Shown piece by piece: positions 47,567 to 58,024 of a stretch of 64,000 bases of DNA. The position numbers were made by a program, and so were the translations under genes. Under the pieces are notes generated by a model that saw only the letters and a list, made by a program, of their open reading frames with translations, had not been told where the DNA came from and did not search any database. Each line of letters begins with the position of its first letter. Position 1 is the first letter of the stretch. Source of the stretch: Methanobacterium_B sp963825335 (GTDB taxonomy: Archaea > Methanobacteriota > Methanobacteria > Methanobacteriales > Methanobacteriaceae); assembly GCA_963825335.1 (NCBI GenBank), contig CAWGSP010000001.1:1612001-1676000 (forward strand), written 5' to 3'.

Positions 47567-48604
47567 TTACTTCGATAATATTTTAACCCCATCATAAGTT
47601 CCCTTAAGCAATGATCTACACTTATCTTTATCTCTATGAAGTACTGCGACCGAGAAAAGTATGATCCAGAAATAATAGCCAAAGTAATATAATGAAGACT
47701 TGAAAACCGGTATAATATCTTGGTTCTTTTGCGTGAAAAGGAACCTATTTTTAATCATGTAATATATGCTGTTAGACCCGAGATCAGATGCACGTCCCTT
47801 ATGATATATGATCGATCTTGGAGCATAAACCGAATCATAACCTGCCCTTTGTCCCCTCAAACACCAATCAGTTTCCTCCCAATATGTGAAATAATCAGGG
47901 TCTAACAACCCCACATCATTTATCAACTCTCCCTTAACGAGTAAACACGAACCTTCTAAATAATCAACATTATCCTCTAGATCAAACTGACCATGGTCTA
48001 ATTCATCAACACCCCTAGGCTGTGGCTGACAACTGTTGATATTTAAATATCCCCCTGCAAAGCTGATGATGTTTGAAATTTCATCTGGAGTGTAATAATA
48101 GATCTTCGGACCAACAAATCCAATATTTTCTCCCCTGGACGCTGCATCGATCAGTTCATCTAAAAATTTCTCATCAACAACAGTGTCGTTATTCAATAAC
48201 AAAACATATCCTGGATCTAACTGCTTCATAGCATATTCTATTGCGATGTTGTTACCCTCGGCAAACCCATAATTTTTATCGTTCTTAATAAATATTAGTC
48301 CTGGTTCATCAGAGTCATTAATTACAGATTCATCTGACATCAACTCTATATCTCCATTGTAATCAATTTCGTTGATGTTAATAGGCTTATTTTTATCTGA
48401 ATATTCTACATAAAGTGATTCTGTAACTATTTTTCCCTCACAGTAATCCTTTATTTTTTCGATAGAATCGTCTTTAGATGCATTATCAACAAGGATTATC
48501 TTATAATTAGGGTAATCTATTTTGTAGAGGGATTCTAAGCATTCAATAGTATTCTCCCAACCATTCCAATTAAGGACTACTAGTGCAACTGGTGGATACA
48601 TCAT
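47567..48604 (-). CDS. GT2 glycosyltransferase
   Basis: 345 residues: ALVVLNWNGWENT, LVDNASKDDS, LLLNNDTVV (DxD-like NDT), SCLLVKGELINDVGLLD and YWEETDWCLRGQRAGY. One C-terminal hydrophobic segment. The rhamnosyl/galactofuranosyl-transferase-like branch of GT2. An acidic insertion (about 75-105) separates the second and third motifs. Converges with the DUF2206 operon. Confidence 0.88.
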   Translation of the reverse strand: MMYPPVALVVLNWNGWENTIECLESLYKIDYPNYKIILVDNASKDDSIEKIKDYCEGKIVTESLYVEYSDKNKPININEIDYNGDIELMSDESVINDSDEPGLIFIKNDKNYGFAEGNNIAIEYAMKQLDPGYVLLLNNDTVVDEKFLDELIDAASRGENIGFVGPKIYYYTPDEISNIISFAGGYLNINSCQPQPRGVDELDHGQFDLEDNVDYLEGSCLLVKGELINDVGLLDPDYFTYWEETDWCLRGQRAGYDSVYAPRSIIYHKGRASDLGSNSIYYMIKNRFLFTQKNQDIIPVFKSSLYYFGYYFWIILFSVAVLHRDKDKCRSLLKGTYDGVKILSK

Positions 48605-49300
48605 ATTATCTTTTATATTGTTTCAAATTTAAATGTGTATAGTTCTGCTCACTATTACCTGCAATGTCTTCAGTCTGTACTAATGTATATTTGATAAAAA
48701 TCTTTCTTTGTTGAATTTTGCTGTTTGATTATGAGACTGTCTGATGAGATTTTGATCGAATATTGTGAACCTAACTCCGTAGCCAAATTTAATGATGATG
48801 GATATTAGGGAATTTATTCCTTTAACAACTTTATTTACTAGATTTACTGGCGATAAATGATTAAAATATACCTTTTCTACCGTTGAATCGATTCGAAAAT
48901 ACCTTTCAGCAACTTTAGTCTTGAATATTTATCTCAAATTGATTTATTATCCAACCGAGTTGATTGTCATTATTTCATGTTTTACTCAAGAAAGGAAATT
49001 GGTGATGTGTAGCGTATGCTGCTCATAATGAAATAGTACCATAGAGAGTGTAATAAATTGTTCCAGCTTCAATTATTCTTAGTGAAACAGTTTATGGTGC
49101 ATTATAATGAACCACTACTAATGTTATTGAAATGATGATAGTGTTTGTATATTTTGAACAATTTTTTGAATTTACAGATGATTTACCATCTCCAATCCTA
49201 CCAAATATTTAAACACCCAAGTTCTTTTTATTTACAATACACCGAAAAAAGGAATAGAAATTAGATGTAATTGTACTATCTAATACTAAATCGGGTCTTT
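48605..49300. other. intergenic, about 700 bp, with an adhesin-domain relic
   Basis: No intact gene. On the minus strand at about 49024-49110 the reading TVSLRIIEAGTIYYTLYGTIS, preceded by YNAP and a stop, resembles a chitobiase/hexosaminidase C-terminal (CHB_HEX_C) repeat, a module common in Methanobacteriales adhesins. Probably the decayed remainder of another adhesin. Confidence 0.4.
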
Positions 49301-52300
49301 TCACTTATTTTTAGAGGTATTAGTTTGTAAAGTGTTATTAATACCGCTAGTTTGATTGTTTGATACATTCGTTGTAGCCACTGTTAAGTTGTTTGTGGCA
49401 TCAGTCTGTGTAGCTGGTACTACTAGTGTTACTGTTTGGTTGTTGTTGGTTGAGTTTGGGTCGGGTGTTGTGGTTGGTGTGTAGGTTGCTGTGTCTATTA
49501 TGGTTGTGGCTGTTGTGACCTGGGCTGTTATGTTTAGTGTGGCTGTTGCTCCGCTGTTTAGTGTTCCGATTGTCCATAGTCCTGTGGTGGAGTTGTATGT
49601 TCCTCCGCTTGTGTCTGATATGTATTTTAGGTAGTTTCCGTTTAGTCCTTCTTGTATGGTTACGTTTTGTGCTGTGCTTGGTCCGTTGTTTTTGACTGTG
49701 ACGGTTAGGGTTACGTCGCTGCCATTGGTTGGTGTGTAGTTGGATGCTGTGTTGTTTACCTGTATATCAGCTGATGAGGCTGGTACAATTAGTGTTACTG
49801 TTTGGTTGTTGTTGGTTGAGTTTGGGTCGGGTGTTGTGGTTGGTGTGTAGGTTGCTGTGTCTATTATGGTTGTGGCTGTTGTGACCTGGGCTGTTATGTT
49901 TAGTGTGGCTGTTGCTCCGCTGTTTAGTGTTCCGATTGTCCATAGTCCTGTGGTGGAGTTGTATGTTCCTCCGCTTGTGTCTGATATGTATTTTAGGTAG
50001 TTTCCGTTTAGTCCTTCTTGTATGGTTACGTTTTGTGCTGTGCTTGGTCCGTTGTTTTTGACTGTGACGGTTAGGGTTACGTCGCTGCCATTGGTTGGTG
50101 TGTAGTTGGATGCTGTGTTGTTTACCTGTATATCAGCTGATGAGGCTGGTACAATTAGTGTTACTGTTTGGTTGTTGTTGGTTGAGTTTGGGTCGGGTGT
50201 TGTGGTTGGTGTGTAGGTTGCTGTGTCTATTATGGTTGTGGCTGTTGTGACTTGGGCTGTTATGTTTAGTGTGGCTGTTGCTCCGCTGTTTAGTGTTCCG
50301 ATTGTCCATAGTCCTGTGGTGGAGTTGTATGTTCCTCCGCTTGTGTCTGATATGTATTTTAGGTAGTTTCCGTTTAGTCCTTCTTGTATGGTTACGTTTT
50401 GTGCTGTGCTTGGTCCGTTGTTTTTGACTGTGACGGTTAGGGTTACGTCGCTGCCGTTTGATGGTGTGTAGTTGGATGCTGTGTTGTTTACCTGTATATC
50501 AGCTGATGAGGCTGGTACAATTAGTGTTACTGTTTGGTTGTTGTTGGTTGAGTTTGGGTCGGGTGTTGTGGTTGGTGTGTAGGTTGCTGTGTCTATTATG
50601 GTTGTGGCTGTTGTGACTTGGACCGTTATGTTTAGTGTGGCTGTTGCTCCGCTGTTTAGTGTTCCGATTGTCCATAGTCCTGTGGTGGAGTTGTATGTTC
50701 CTCCGCTTGTGTCTGATATGTATTTTAGGTAGTTTCCGTTTAGTCCTTCTTGTATGGTTACGTTTTGTGCTGTGCTTGGTCCGTTGTTTTTGACTGTGAC
50801 AGTTAGGGTTACGTCGCTGCCGTTTGATGGTGTGTAGTTGGATGCTGTATTATTCACCTGTATATCCGCCGATGCAGCTGGTACAACTAGAGTAACTGTT
50901 TGGTTGTTGTTGTCAGGATTTGGATCAAAGGTAGATCCCGAGTTGTAGGTAACATTATCTATGATCGTTGTATCTGATGCTATAATCTGGGCTACTATAT
51001 TCAATACAGCTGTGGCCCCATTGTCTAATGTTCCGATTGTCCATATTCCAGTGGTAGGGTCATATGCTCCTCCACTATCATCAGATATCCATTTTATATC
51101 ATTTTGATTAACATCTTCACTCATTGTGATATCCTGTGCATTATCTGGTCCATCATTTGTGACTGTAACAGTTAAGGTTACGTCACTACCTTCGCTGGGT
51201 GTGTAATTGGATGCTGTGTTGTTCACTTGTATATCAGCTTCAGGCGTAACAAGTGCTGTGGCACTGGCGTATCCATTCGAAGATGATTCATTGAAATCAG
51301 TCAAATTTGATGGCAGGTTAACAGGAGCTACTTCAGCCTCCTGATACAACTGGTTAATGGTTAAACAATTTATTCCAGTGCTTGCAATATAACTCATAAT
51401 ACTCTGGAAATCAGATGTCAAATAGTCAAATTCTCCAGGATTAGAACTTACCAAATTATGGAACAGAATAACAGCGGTTGAACCCGAAGAAATTGCACTG
51501 TTAACATATCCTTCGACAGTAGATACCGATGTTGTGTTGACAAGACAGTAAGCTGGAAGTTGATACATATCTTGTGAATTGAGGTTATCTATCAAAAATC
51601 CATTGGTTGTTCGTCCGGTTGTGATCCCAAGTTCTGCCATGATGTTACAAACATCTTGATCTGTGTATCCTCCAGGATACGCAAGATCGTAGGCACCGTT
51701 GGGTAATCCATTGCTTATTAAAAAATTAGTCTCATTCAATATTTCATTATAAATTTCTTGATCTGTAACAGTTACCAGGTCAATATGGTCGTAGGTGTGA
51801 TTTGCAATCACCCACCCTGCAGCATTCATTGTCTGCAATTCTGGTACTGTTAAAACTCCATCGTTACCTATGTTATAACCATTCACATATGCTGTACCAA
51901 GTAAACCCAAACTTTGCATATAAGGGAATGCTATGGTGTAATCTGCAACATTGCCATCGTCAAAAACTATTAGAACTTTAGGCTGTGAATTATCAGGTCC
52001 GTATGGATTATAAACATCTTGTGATATCTCGGTCATGGTATTGTTTGCTGTTCCTTTACTCGTTATCTGTCCATAAATTGCGAGTAAATATGTTGCATTA
52101 GACGGGATATCAATACTCCATAGTCCTGTTGTAGAGTTGTATGATGAATCATTGTAATTCCATGTTGTTCCGTTATTTGTGCTAACAGCATAAGTACCGT
52201 TAGGTGTGAAACCTATAGATGTGTCTTGGAATACAACATTAGCAGAATTTGGGCCGTTATTGGTTGCGGTTATAACACTGTAAACCCAGTCTAAATAATT

Positions 52301-53029
52301 TGCATTGGTTATGGGCTCCCCAGTCAAAGTCGTGCTGAATTTATTTTTCAACTTGATCATGGCAGCAGCAGGTACAGAAATAGTTGCATTCACAGTAGGA
52401 TAAGGATTAGGACTGTAAACACTCTGATTAGTTTCACTTACAGTGTTATCAACTGTTCCTGTCTGGTTAATATATCCTAGAATAGCAATTTCATAGGTTG
52501 ATCCTGATGGGATGTTGTAGGTTCCATAACCCGTTGTTACATTAAAATTTTGATCCCATGTCCATCCAGTTCCATTGTTAAATCTAACGTATCCAGTCCA
52601 TCCAATTGATGGGTTGTAATAAACAAACCCATTTGAACCATTATCGTATATTGTTACATTAGCACTACTCGGGCCGTTATTTGTAATATGGATATCAGCC
52701 CAAATATTATTACAATAATTAGCTTTGGTTGTAACATTTCCAGGAGTAGGATAACCTGGACTAGACGCATTTTTATACCCGTTAGTGATACTTATGTTGG
52801 CAGAAGATGAGCTCTGAGCATCTGAAACTTCTGATGATTTTATATCATCACTTGTCAAACTATTTGTTGGAGTATGGGTGCTGATATCTGTAGAATTAGA
52901 TCCATTTCCACTAGTAGTTGTGTTTGCAGCAGAAACATTGTCTGTAACAAATGCAAAAATCGCAACAAAACAAATTAAAAGCAATATAAACTTAGATATA
53001 TGTCCCTTAAAATTATACACCTTGAAAAT
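49301..53029 (-). CDS. secreted NodB-type polysaccharide deacetylase with DUF11 stalk, apparent ATT start
   Basis: 1242 residues. Signal peptide (ISKFILLLICFVAIFAFVTDNVSA), two DUF11-like modules (about 100-345), a NodB domain (about 350-570) with FDDGN, NHTYDHIDL (HxxxH metal ligands), AYPGGYTD and VILFHNL, then five DUF11 repeats (about 590-1205), the last four almost identical, and a Thr/Asn-rich tail. It could deacetylate an extracellular glycan. The GTG at 53020 has no ribosome site of its own and is 15 nt from GGGGGG (53036-53041). ATT at 53029 is 6 nt from it, so that start is chosen. Confidence 0.85.
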   Translation of the reverse strand: MFKVYNFKGHISKFILLLICFVAIFAFVTDNVSAANTTTSGNGSNSTDISTHTPTNSLTSDDIKSSEVSDAQSSSSANISITNGYKNASSPGYPTPGNVTTKANYCNNIWADIHITNNGPSSANVTIYDNGSNGFVYYNPSIGWTGYVRFNNGTGWTWDQNFNVTTGYGTYNIPSGSTYEIAILGYINQTGTVDNTVSETNQSVYSPNPYPTVNATISVPAAAMIKLKNKFSTTLTGEPITNANYLDWVYSVITATNNGPNSANVVFQDTSIGFTPNGTYAVSTNNGTTWNYNDSSYNSTTGLWSIDIPSNATYLLAIYGQITSKGTANNTMTEISQDVYNPYGPDNSQPKVLIVFDDGNVADYTIAFPYMQSLGLLGTAYVNGYNIGNDGVLTVPELQTMNAAGWVIANHTYDHIDLVTVTDQEIYNEILNETNFLISNGLPNGAYDLAYPGGYTDQDVCNIMAELGITTGRTTNGFLIDNLNSQDMYQLPAYCLVNTTSVSTVEGYVNSAISSGSTAVILFHNLVSSNPGEFDYLTSDFQSIMSYIASTGINCLTINQLYQEAEVAPVNLPSNLTDFNESSSNGYASATALVTPEADIQVNNTASNYTPSEGSDVTLTVTVTNDGPDNAQDITMSEDVNQNDIKWISDDSGGAYDPTTGIWTIGTLDNGATAVLNIVAQIIASDTTIIDNVTYNSGSTFDPNPDNNNQTVTLVVPAASADIQVNNTASNYTPSNGSDVTLTVTVKNNGPSTAQNVTIQEGLNGNYLKYISDTSGGTYNSTTGLWTIGTLNSGATATLNITVQVTTATTIIDTATYTPTTTPDPNSTNNNQTVTLIVPASSADIQVNNTASNYTPSNGSDVTLTVTVKNNGPSTAQNVTIQEGLNGNYLKYISDTSGGTYNSTTGLWTIGTLNSGATATLNITAQVTTATTIIDTATYTPTTTPDPNSTNNNQTVTLIVPASSADIQVNNTASNYTPTNGSDVTLTVTVKNNGPSTAQNVTIQEGLNGNYLKYISDTSGGTYNSTTGLWTIGTLNSGATATLNITAQVTTATTIIDTATYTPTTTPDPNSTNNNQTVTLIVPASSADIQVNNTASNYTPTNGSDVTLTVTVKNNGPSTAQNVTIQEGLNGNYLKYISDTSGGTYNSTTGLWTIGTLNSGATATLNITAQVTTATTIIDTATYTPTTTPDPNSTNNNQTVTLVVPATQTDATNNLTVATTNVSNNQTSGINNTLQTNTSKNK
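49413..50876 (-). repeat. four near-identical 366-bp repeats coding DUF11 modules
   Basis: Unit boundaries (GCTGGTAC) recur at 49413, 49779, 50145, 50511 and 50877, exactly 366 bp (122 residues) apart, and the copies differ at only a few bases. The neighbouring fifth module (50877-51240) is diverged. Such identity indicates recent expansion or gene conversion, and is a risk for assembly collapse. Confidence 0.93.
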
Positions 53030-53706
53030 ATTAATCCCCCCAAATTAACATTTATTTCCAAATTTTCTAAATTATTTAGGCTCTAAACAATTTTTTAAAA
53101 AACATAAAAACCTTCAATACAATTTTATTTCGAGACTCTTGCGATAAGCAGAAAAAATGTGAAATTTAAACACATTAGCTGTGATAGTTGTAACAAACAG
53201 TCACTTGTATTATAGATAGAGTACCCTACTATAAATATTTTCGCACCCAATTACTACCCAATCACACCTAATTACATCGTATAATGATACTCGGCAGATT
53301 GCCGATTAAATCAGTTTCTTATCTTAAAAGAACATTTCAAAAATAATAATTATTTCCAAGCAGAAAAAAGAAATAAATTCCGAAGTTAGAATAATACAAC
53401 ATCAAATAAAATGTTTGAAAATAATATAAAATAGGTTACAAGATGTGATATGATAAAGCCAAATGAAAGGATGTTAATAAACAATTTTAACAACTCATAT
53501 CAAATTTTGACAGATCAAATCATCATCTCATTGTGACCATCCAAAATATAAATAACAGTGTTTTGGTGTACAAATTCGAAACATATTCAGACCTTAAATT
53601 GCTGATTCAATGGTATTATATCATTATATTGCCTGTTTATTGGAGGGTATAATTTAACAACTATCAACTAAAATTACAATTTAATAAAAATAGAATTATT
53701 TCATGA
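53030..53706. other. intergenic, about 680 bp
   Basis: GGGGGG at 53036-53041 is the ribosome site of the deacetylase gene. A GCAGATTGCCG-like short palindrome occurs near 53291-53305 (CGGCAGATTGCCG, arms CGGCA/TGCCG). No gene seen. Confidence 0.4.
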
Positions 53707-55104
53707 TTAATAGGCATTTTGGAAGAAGTTTCTGAAGGTCATGAAAAATATTTTCACATCTAAGAAAAAATTCCAGTTTTCAACGTAATAAATATCGTGT
53801 TCAACCCTCTTGGTTATGGATGTATTTCCCCTGAAACCATTGATCTGAGCAAAACCAGTCATACCCGGACGCACATGATGTTTTACCATATACTTGGGAA
53901 TTTCATCCCTGAACTTTTCAACGAAGAATGGACGTTCAGGTCTTGGTCCTATCAAACTCATATCTCCCTTTAAAATATTAAATAGTTGTGGTAGTTCGTC
54001 AATGTTTGTCCGCCTTATAAATGCACCAAATTTGGTTTTACGTGGATCATCTTCTTTACTCCACATATATTTTTCAAATTCACTCTTCTGAACTTGCATG
54101 CTCCTGAACTTGTACATGTTAAAGTTTTTCCTGTTAGCACCAACCCTTTCTTGTTTGTAAATTATCGGGCCTGGTGAACTAATTTTCACCATGATCGCTG
54201 CCACAATCAAGATAGGAGAAGTTACAATGATGCCGGCCACAGCCAGAAAAATATCTGAAACCCTTTTAACAAGCCTGTTAACTGTGTTATCTAGAGGCAC
54301 GTAACGCATGTTAATAACAGGAATATCGTCTATCATATCGATATATGGTTTGGCTGGGAAATATCTGTAAAAATCAGGGACTATTTCTGCTTTAACACCA
54401 TATTTCTCGAGAGTGTTGACAATATCTTCAATCAGGGCGTAGTGTCTTGCTGATATGGTTATCACCGCTACATCGATGGTGTGAGATAGAATTACCTTCT
54501 CCAATTCATCAACAGTTCCAAGCACATTTGAACTAATTATTTTCTCACCCTTTGGAATATTATCGTCTAAAAATCCAATGATCTGATATCCCAAGTAGTA
54601 GTTCTCTGTTATTTTAGTCGCCACTTTCTGGCCAAGATCACCGGCACCGATTATAAGAAGGAATTGAACATTAAATCCTTTACTGCGTGCATACGATAAT
54701 GTCTTTTTGAGCAGGTATCTTTCAGTTATGGCGAAAGTGGTACTGAAAATTGCAAACATCGCAAGCAGAAATCTTGAATAATCTTTTACCTCGATCAGGT
54801 ACAGTGATGTTATGAGTATCAAGAGACCTATACCGTTAATTTTAAAGATCTGGATTGCTTCAGAAGTAAAACTTTTTGTTCTTTGAGGATCGTACAAACC
54901 GAAGGTGTAGTAAAGAAAAATATAGACAACGATGATGAAAGCTAGGGAGATCAGGTATACATTGAGTCCCCATCCCGATATGCCCACACCCAGCAAACGT
55001 GTGTCAAATCGGATGTACCAAGCGAAGATCAATGCAGCTGTTATGATGACGATGTCGGTGATGATCAATACTATGTTTAAAGATTTCTGATTTTCTCTTA
55101 TCAT
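53707..55104 (-). CDS. polyprenyl-phosphate hexose-1-phosphate transferase (WcaJ/PglC type)
   Basis: 465 residues: four to five N-terminal helices, a CoA-binding-like Rossmann segment (LLIIGAGDLGQKVATKI, about 145-230), a further helix, then the bacterial sugar transferase domain with KISSPGPIIYKQERVG, FNMYKFRSM, RRTNIDELPQLFNILKGDMSLIGPRPE and HHVRPGMTGFAQING. It starts glycan synthesis by moving sugar-1-phosphate to polyprenyl phosphate. AGGGGGT with 6-nt spacer precedes a regular ATG. Confidence 0.93.
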   Translation of the reverse strand: MIRENQKSLNIVLIITDIVIITAALIFAWYIRFDTRLLGVGISGWGLNVYLISLAFIIVVYIFLYYTFGLYDPQRTKSFTSEAIQIFKINGIGLLILITSLYLIEVKDYSRFLLAMFAIFSTTFAITERYLLKKTLSYARSKGFNVQFLLIIGAGDLGQKVATKITENYYLGYQIIGFLDDNIPKGEKIISSNVLGTVDELEKVILSHTIDVAVITISARHYALIEDIVNTLEKYGVKAEIVPDFYRYFPAKPYIDMIDDIPVINMRYVPLDNTVNRLVKRVSDIFLAVAGIIVTSPILIVAAIMVKISSPGPIIYKQERVGANRKNFNMYKFRSMQVQKSEFEKYMWSKEDDPRKTKFGAFIRRTNIDELPQLFNILKGDMSLIGPRPERPFFVEKFRDEIPKYMVKHHVRPGMTGFAQINGFRGNTSITKRVEHDIYYVENWNFFLDVKIFFMTFRNFFQNAY

Positions 55105-55184
55105 GGCACACCCCCTATTAGGTTTAATTTGTTTATAAATTAGGGTTTATCGTTATAAATATCTTTCTTTCAATTTAATACTAG

Positions 55185-56066
55185 TTATTTCTTGAATAAA
55201 TTTATAAACAACTTTGAACTACAGATTCCCCAGATTCCAGCGTAAGTTGTGAACGTTATCAACCATGAGTTGTTATCTTTATAATGTTTATTATAAAAGA
55301 TATACATTGCTTTATAAAATTCATATATCAATTTTTTACTCTGTTTTTTGGTGGTACTCGACCCTTTATAATGGATTATCTTGGCATCACTGTAATAAAT
55401 TATTTTCCAATTTGCATGTTTAATACGGTAACACCAGTCAATATCTTCACCGTACATGAAAAATGACTCATCTAATAGGCCTGCTTGTTTGATGGCCTCT
55501 GATCTGACCAGCATAAAGGCTCCAACAATACTGTCCACTTCATATGTTTCATCTTCATCTAGATATGTAAGGTTGTACCTACCGAAACGTTCATTTTTTG
55601 GAAAAAGCCTGGATAAACCAGACATCTTATAAAATGACACATTAAAATCTGGAAAACTTCTTCGACATGCCTTGTCCAATGTTCCATCTGGTAAAACAAC
55701 CTTACATCCCAATGCCCCTACATTTTCGTGGGATTCCATATATTTAACACACAATTCCAGACAGTTATCAACGACTATGGTGTCTGAGTTTAGTAAAAGA
55801 ACATATTCACGAGTTGATTTCCTTGAGTGCTATATTATTAGCATAGCAAAACCCTTATTTTCGGGATTTATAATAAATCTGATCAATCCTTCTTCAAATT
55901 CATTGTTAAAGTCTCTTTGAAATTTTCAATACTACCGGTCCTTTGATGCGTTGTCTACAACGTAAATATTTCATATTTGAAGGGTTGTTGTTGAGGATAA
56001 CAGATTCTATGGCTTGTTTAGTCAGTTGTATGTTTCGTAGTTTACTATTATTATGGATAAATCCAT
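55185..56066 (-). pseudogene. GT2 glycosyltransferase with about six single-base indels
   Basis: ATG 56066, after AAGGTGGT, begins MDLSIIIVNYETYN and then breaks. Pieces in three frames continue in order: LTKQAIESVILNNN, YVVDNASKD, SIENFKET, FIINPENKGFA, then a long open part (55754-55185) with LLNSDT, EVDSIVGAFMLVRSE and MYGEDIDWCYRIKHA. Together they form a complete rhamnosyltransferase-like GT2 of about 295 residues. All lesions lie in the first 270 bp and are one- or two-base indels; no coding content is lost. Confidence 0.75.
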
Positions 56067-56234
56067 TTATACCACCTTCAAATTTGTACTTATCATATCC
56101 CAATTAAATCCGAAGTAGATACAATATTATTATCAATATTTACCATGTTGTACTGTTTGTTTTATTGAATCCAATTGGTATTAATGATGCTGGTGATTTA
56201 ATTGCAATAAGCTTTTATTTAAATTAAAAATTTC

Positions 56235-57191
56235 TCATCCAAAAAATACCTTAACACTGTTCTTTATTAAGAGCCATTCTATGACAGATAAAGCATAAAA
56301 TTCCCATTTGTCATATTTTACTCTGTCTATATTGTCTAAGAGAATGTTAATCCTTCTATTAACCCTTGGATATACTCTTTTCCATGTTTTTTCCTGAGAA
56401 AAAACAGATATTTTACCAGGTAACCGATGGTTAAGAATATTGAATTCACAGCCAACTGAGGCCACGGCATATTTTTGTACGGTACATAAATATTGTTCCT
56501 TGCAGCTAACCTGATTTTGAAGCATTGTATTGGCTGCCGCTGGTTGCACTGCCCAATATGATAAACAACAGCATTCGGGCAGTAGAAACATTTGTATCCA
56601 TAAATTTTTGCCCTGTAACCGATATCAACATCTTCCATGTATGCAAAGAAGTTTTCATCGAAGTAGCCTATGAAATCAAAAACACTTCTCCTGTAGATAG
56701 CCGCGCCTGCACACGCACTGAAAATTTCTCCTCACCTGATATAAACTCGGTTGGTTTCCCATTACCTATTTTCTTGGTGTAACCTAAAATGGTGTATTCA
56801 TCACCGGCATCATCTATGACGGATTCTTGTCGTGGTAATCGATCATTTTGATGCTACTGCAAAAATAATTTTCATCCTCCTTGATACACTGTAACAAACT
56901 GGTAATACAGTTCTTCGCCAAACCACATCGTTGTTTAAAAGTAGAATATAATCTGTATTCGATATTTTTAATGCCCTGATTAACAGCAAATGCAAAGCCC
57001 ATATTTTTTTGGTTGTTTATCACTGTAAATTCAGGATAGTTACTGATAATCCAATCTGCACTTCCATCAGTTGAAGCGTTGTCTATCACAATAACCTTGA
57101 TATCAACATCTTGATCCAATAAGGATCCGAAACATTCCTCTAAAAAGGGCTTCCCATTGATATTAGGAATTATTATTGTCACATCTGGCAT
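56235..57191 (-). pseudogene. GT2 glycosyltransferase with multiple single-base indels
   Basis: ATG 57191 (GGTGGA, 7-nt spacer) opens MPDVTIIIPNINGKPFLEEC, VIVIDNASTDGSADW, KNMGFAFAVNQG. Then frames alternate: TDYILLLNNDVV, LAKNCITSLLQCIKED, GDEYTILGYTKKIGNGKP, SACAGAAIYRRSVFDFIGYFD, MEDVDIGYRAKIYGYK, and a C-terminus LDNIDRVKYDKWEFYALSVIEW ending at 56235. The ordered fragments are a normal GT2 of about 320 residues. At least six frame changes. Next to the intact ABC ATPase gene. Confidence 0.72.
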
Positions 57192-57214
57192 TGAGCTGTC
57201 CACCGCTTATTATT

Positions 57215-58000
57215 TTAACCTCTAGGTGCTGGAATATCCTTTGGTGAGATCAAGTCCCTGTTAGAATCTATCCACTCTTGATATTTGTTGCATACTTCTT
57301 CTGTTTGGCCTTGCATAACCATCTTGCCGTGTTCGAGCCATATGGCATGATCACATAATCTTCTCACTTGACCTATGCTGTGGGAAACAAATAAAACAGT
57401 AACATCTTCATTGAGCATTGATTGCATCCTTTGTTGGCTTTTTTCTCTGAATTTAGCATCTCCCACAGATAATACTTCGTCCAATATCATTATTTGAGGT
57501 TTAACAACTGTTGCTATGGAAAAAGCAAGTCGAGCATTCATTCCTGTGGAATAATTTTTTAGAGGAACATCAATAAATTCTTCTAACTCAGAAAACGCAA
57601 CTATTTCATCGTATTTACTTTCTAAGTAACTCTTTGAAAAACCTAATAAAGCACCTTTCAGAAAAATATTTTCCCTTCCAGTGTATTCTTGATCAAATCC
57701 TGCACCGAGTTCTAATAACGGCACGATTGTTCCTTTAATTTCTAGTGATCCTTCAGAAGGTTTGATAACACCGGATATTATTTTGAGCAGTGTACTTTTT
57801 CCTGCTCCATTTAAGCCTACAATGCCTAATTTACTTCCTTTTTCTACCTCAAATGATATATGTCTAACAGCCCAAAATTTTTTGAATTTAAGTTGTCGTT
57901 TCAGTAGTTTAATAACATATTCTTTGATGTTGTCAACCTTTTCTTTGTTTAAATTGTACTCAATTCCAACATCTTTAACTTTAATAATTATGTCTCCCAA
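57215..58000 (-). CDS. ABC transporter ATPase for polysaccharide export (Wzt/TagH type)
   Basis: 261 residues. Walker A GLNGAGKST, signature NYSTGM, Walker B IMILDEVLSVGDA, and the H-loop VSHS. Lacks the C-terminal carbohydrate-binding extension of some Wzt proteins, so glycan recognition, if any, lies elsewhere. TTG at 58000 follows GGTGA by 5 nt. Pairs with the broken permease gene 25 nt upstream. Confidence 0.92.
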   Translation of the reverse strand: MGDIIIKVKDVGIEYNLNKEKVDNIKEYVIKLLKRQLKFKKFWAVRHISFEVEKGSKLGIVGLNGAGKSTLLKIISGVIKPSEGSLEIKGTIVPLLELGAGFDQEYTGRENIFLKGALLGFSKSYLESKYDEIVAFSELEEFIDVPLKNYSTGMNARLAFSIATVVKPQIMILDEVLSVGDAKFREKSQQRMQSMLNEDVTVLFVSHSIGQVRRLCDHAIWLEHGKMVMQGQTEEVCNKYQEWIDSNRDLISPKDIPAPRG

Positions 58001-58024
58001 TATTTTCACCTTTAAATTGTTTAA

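Noticed and set aside
49413..50876. Insertion sequence copies
   Set aside because: The 366-bp units are in-frame DUF11 modules without transposase or terminal inverted repeats.
58000..58009. A further ATT/ATA start for the ABC ATPase
   Set aside because: TTG at 58000 is well spaced (5 nt) from GGTGA, so no unusual codon is needed.
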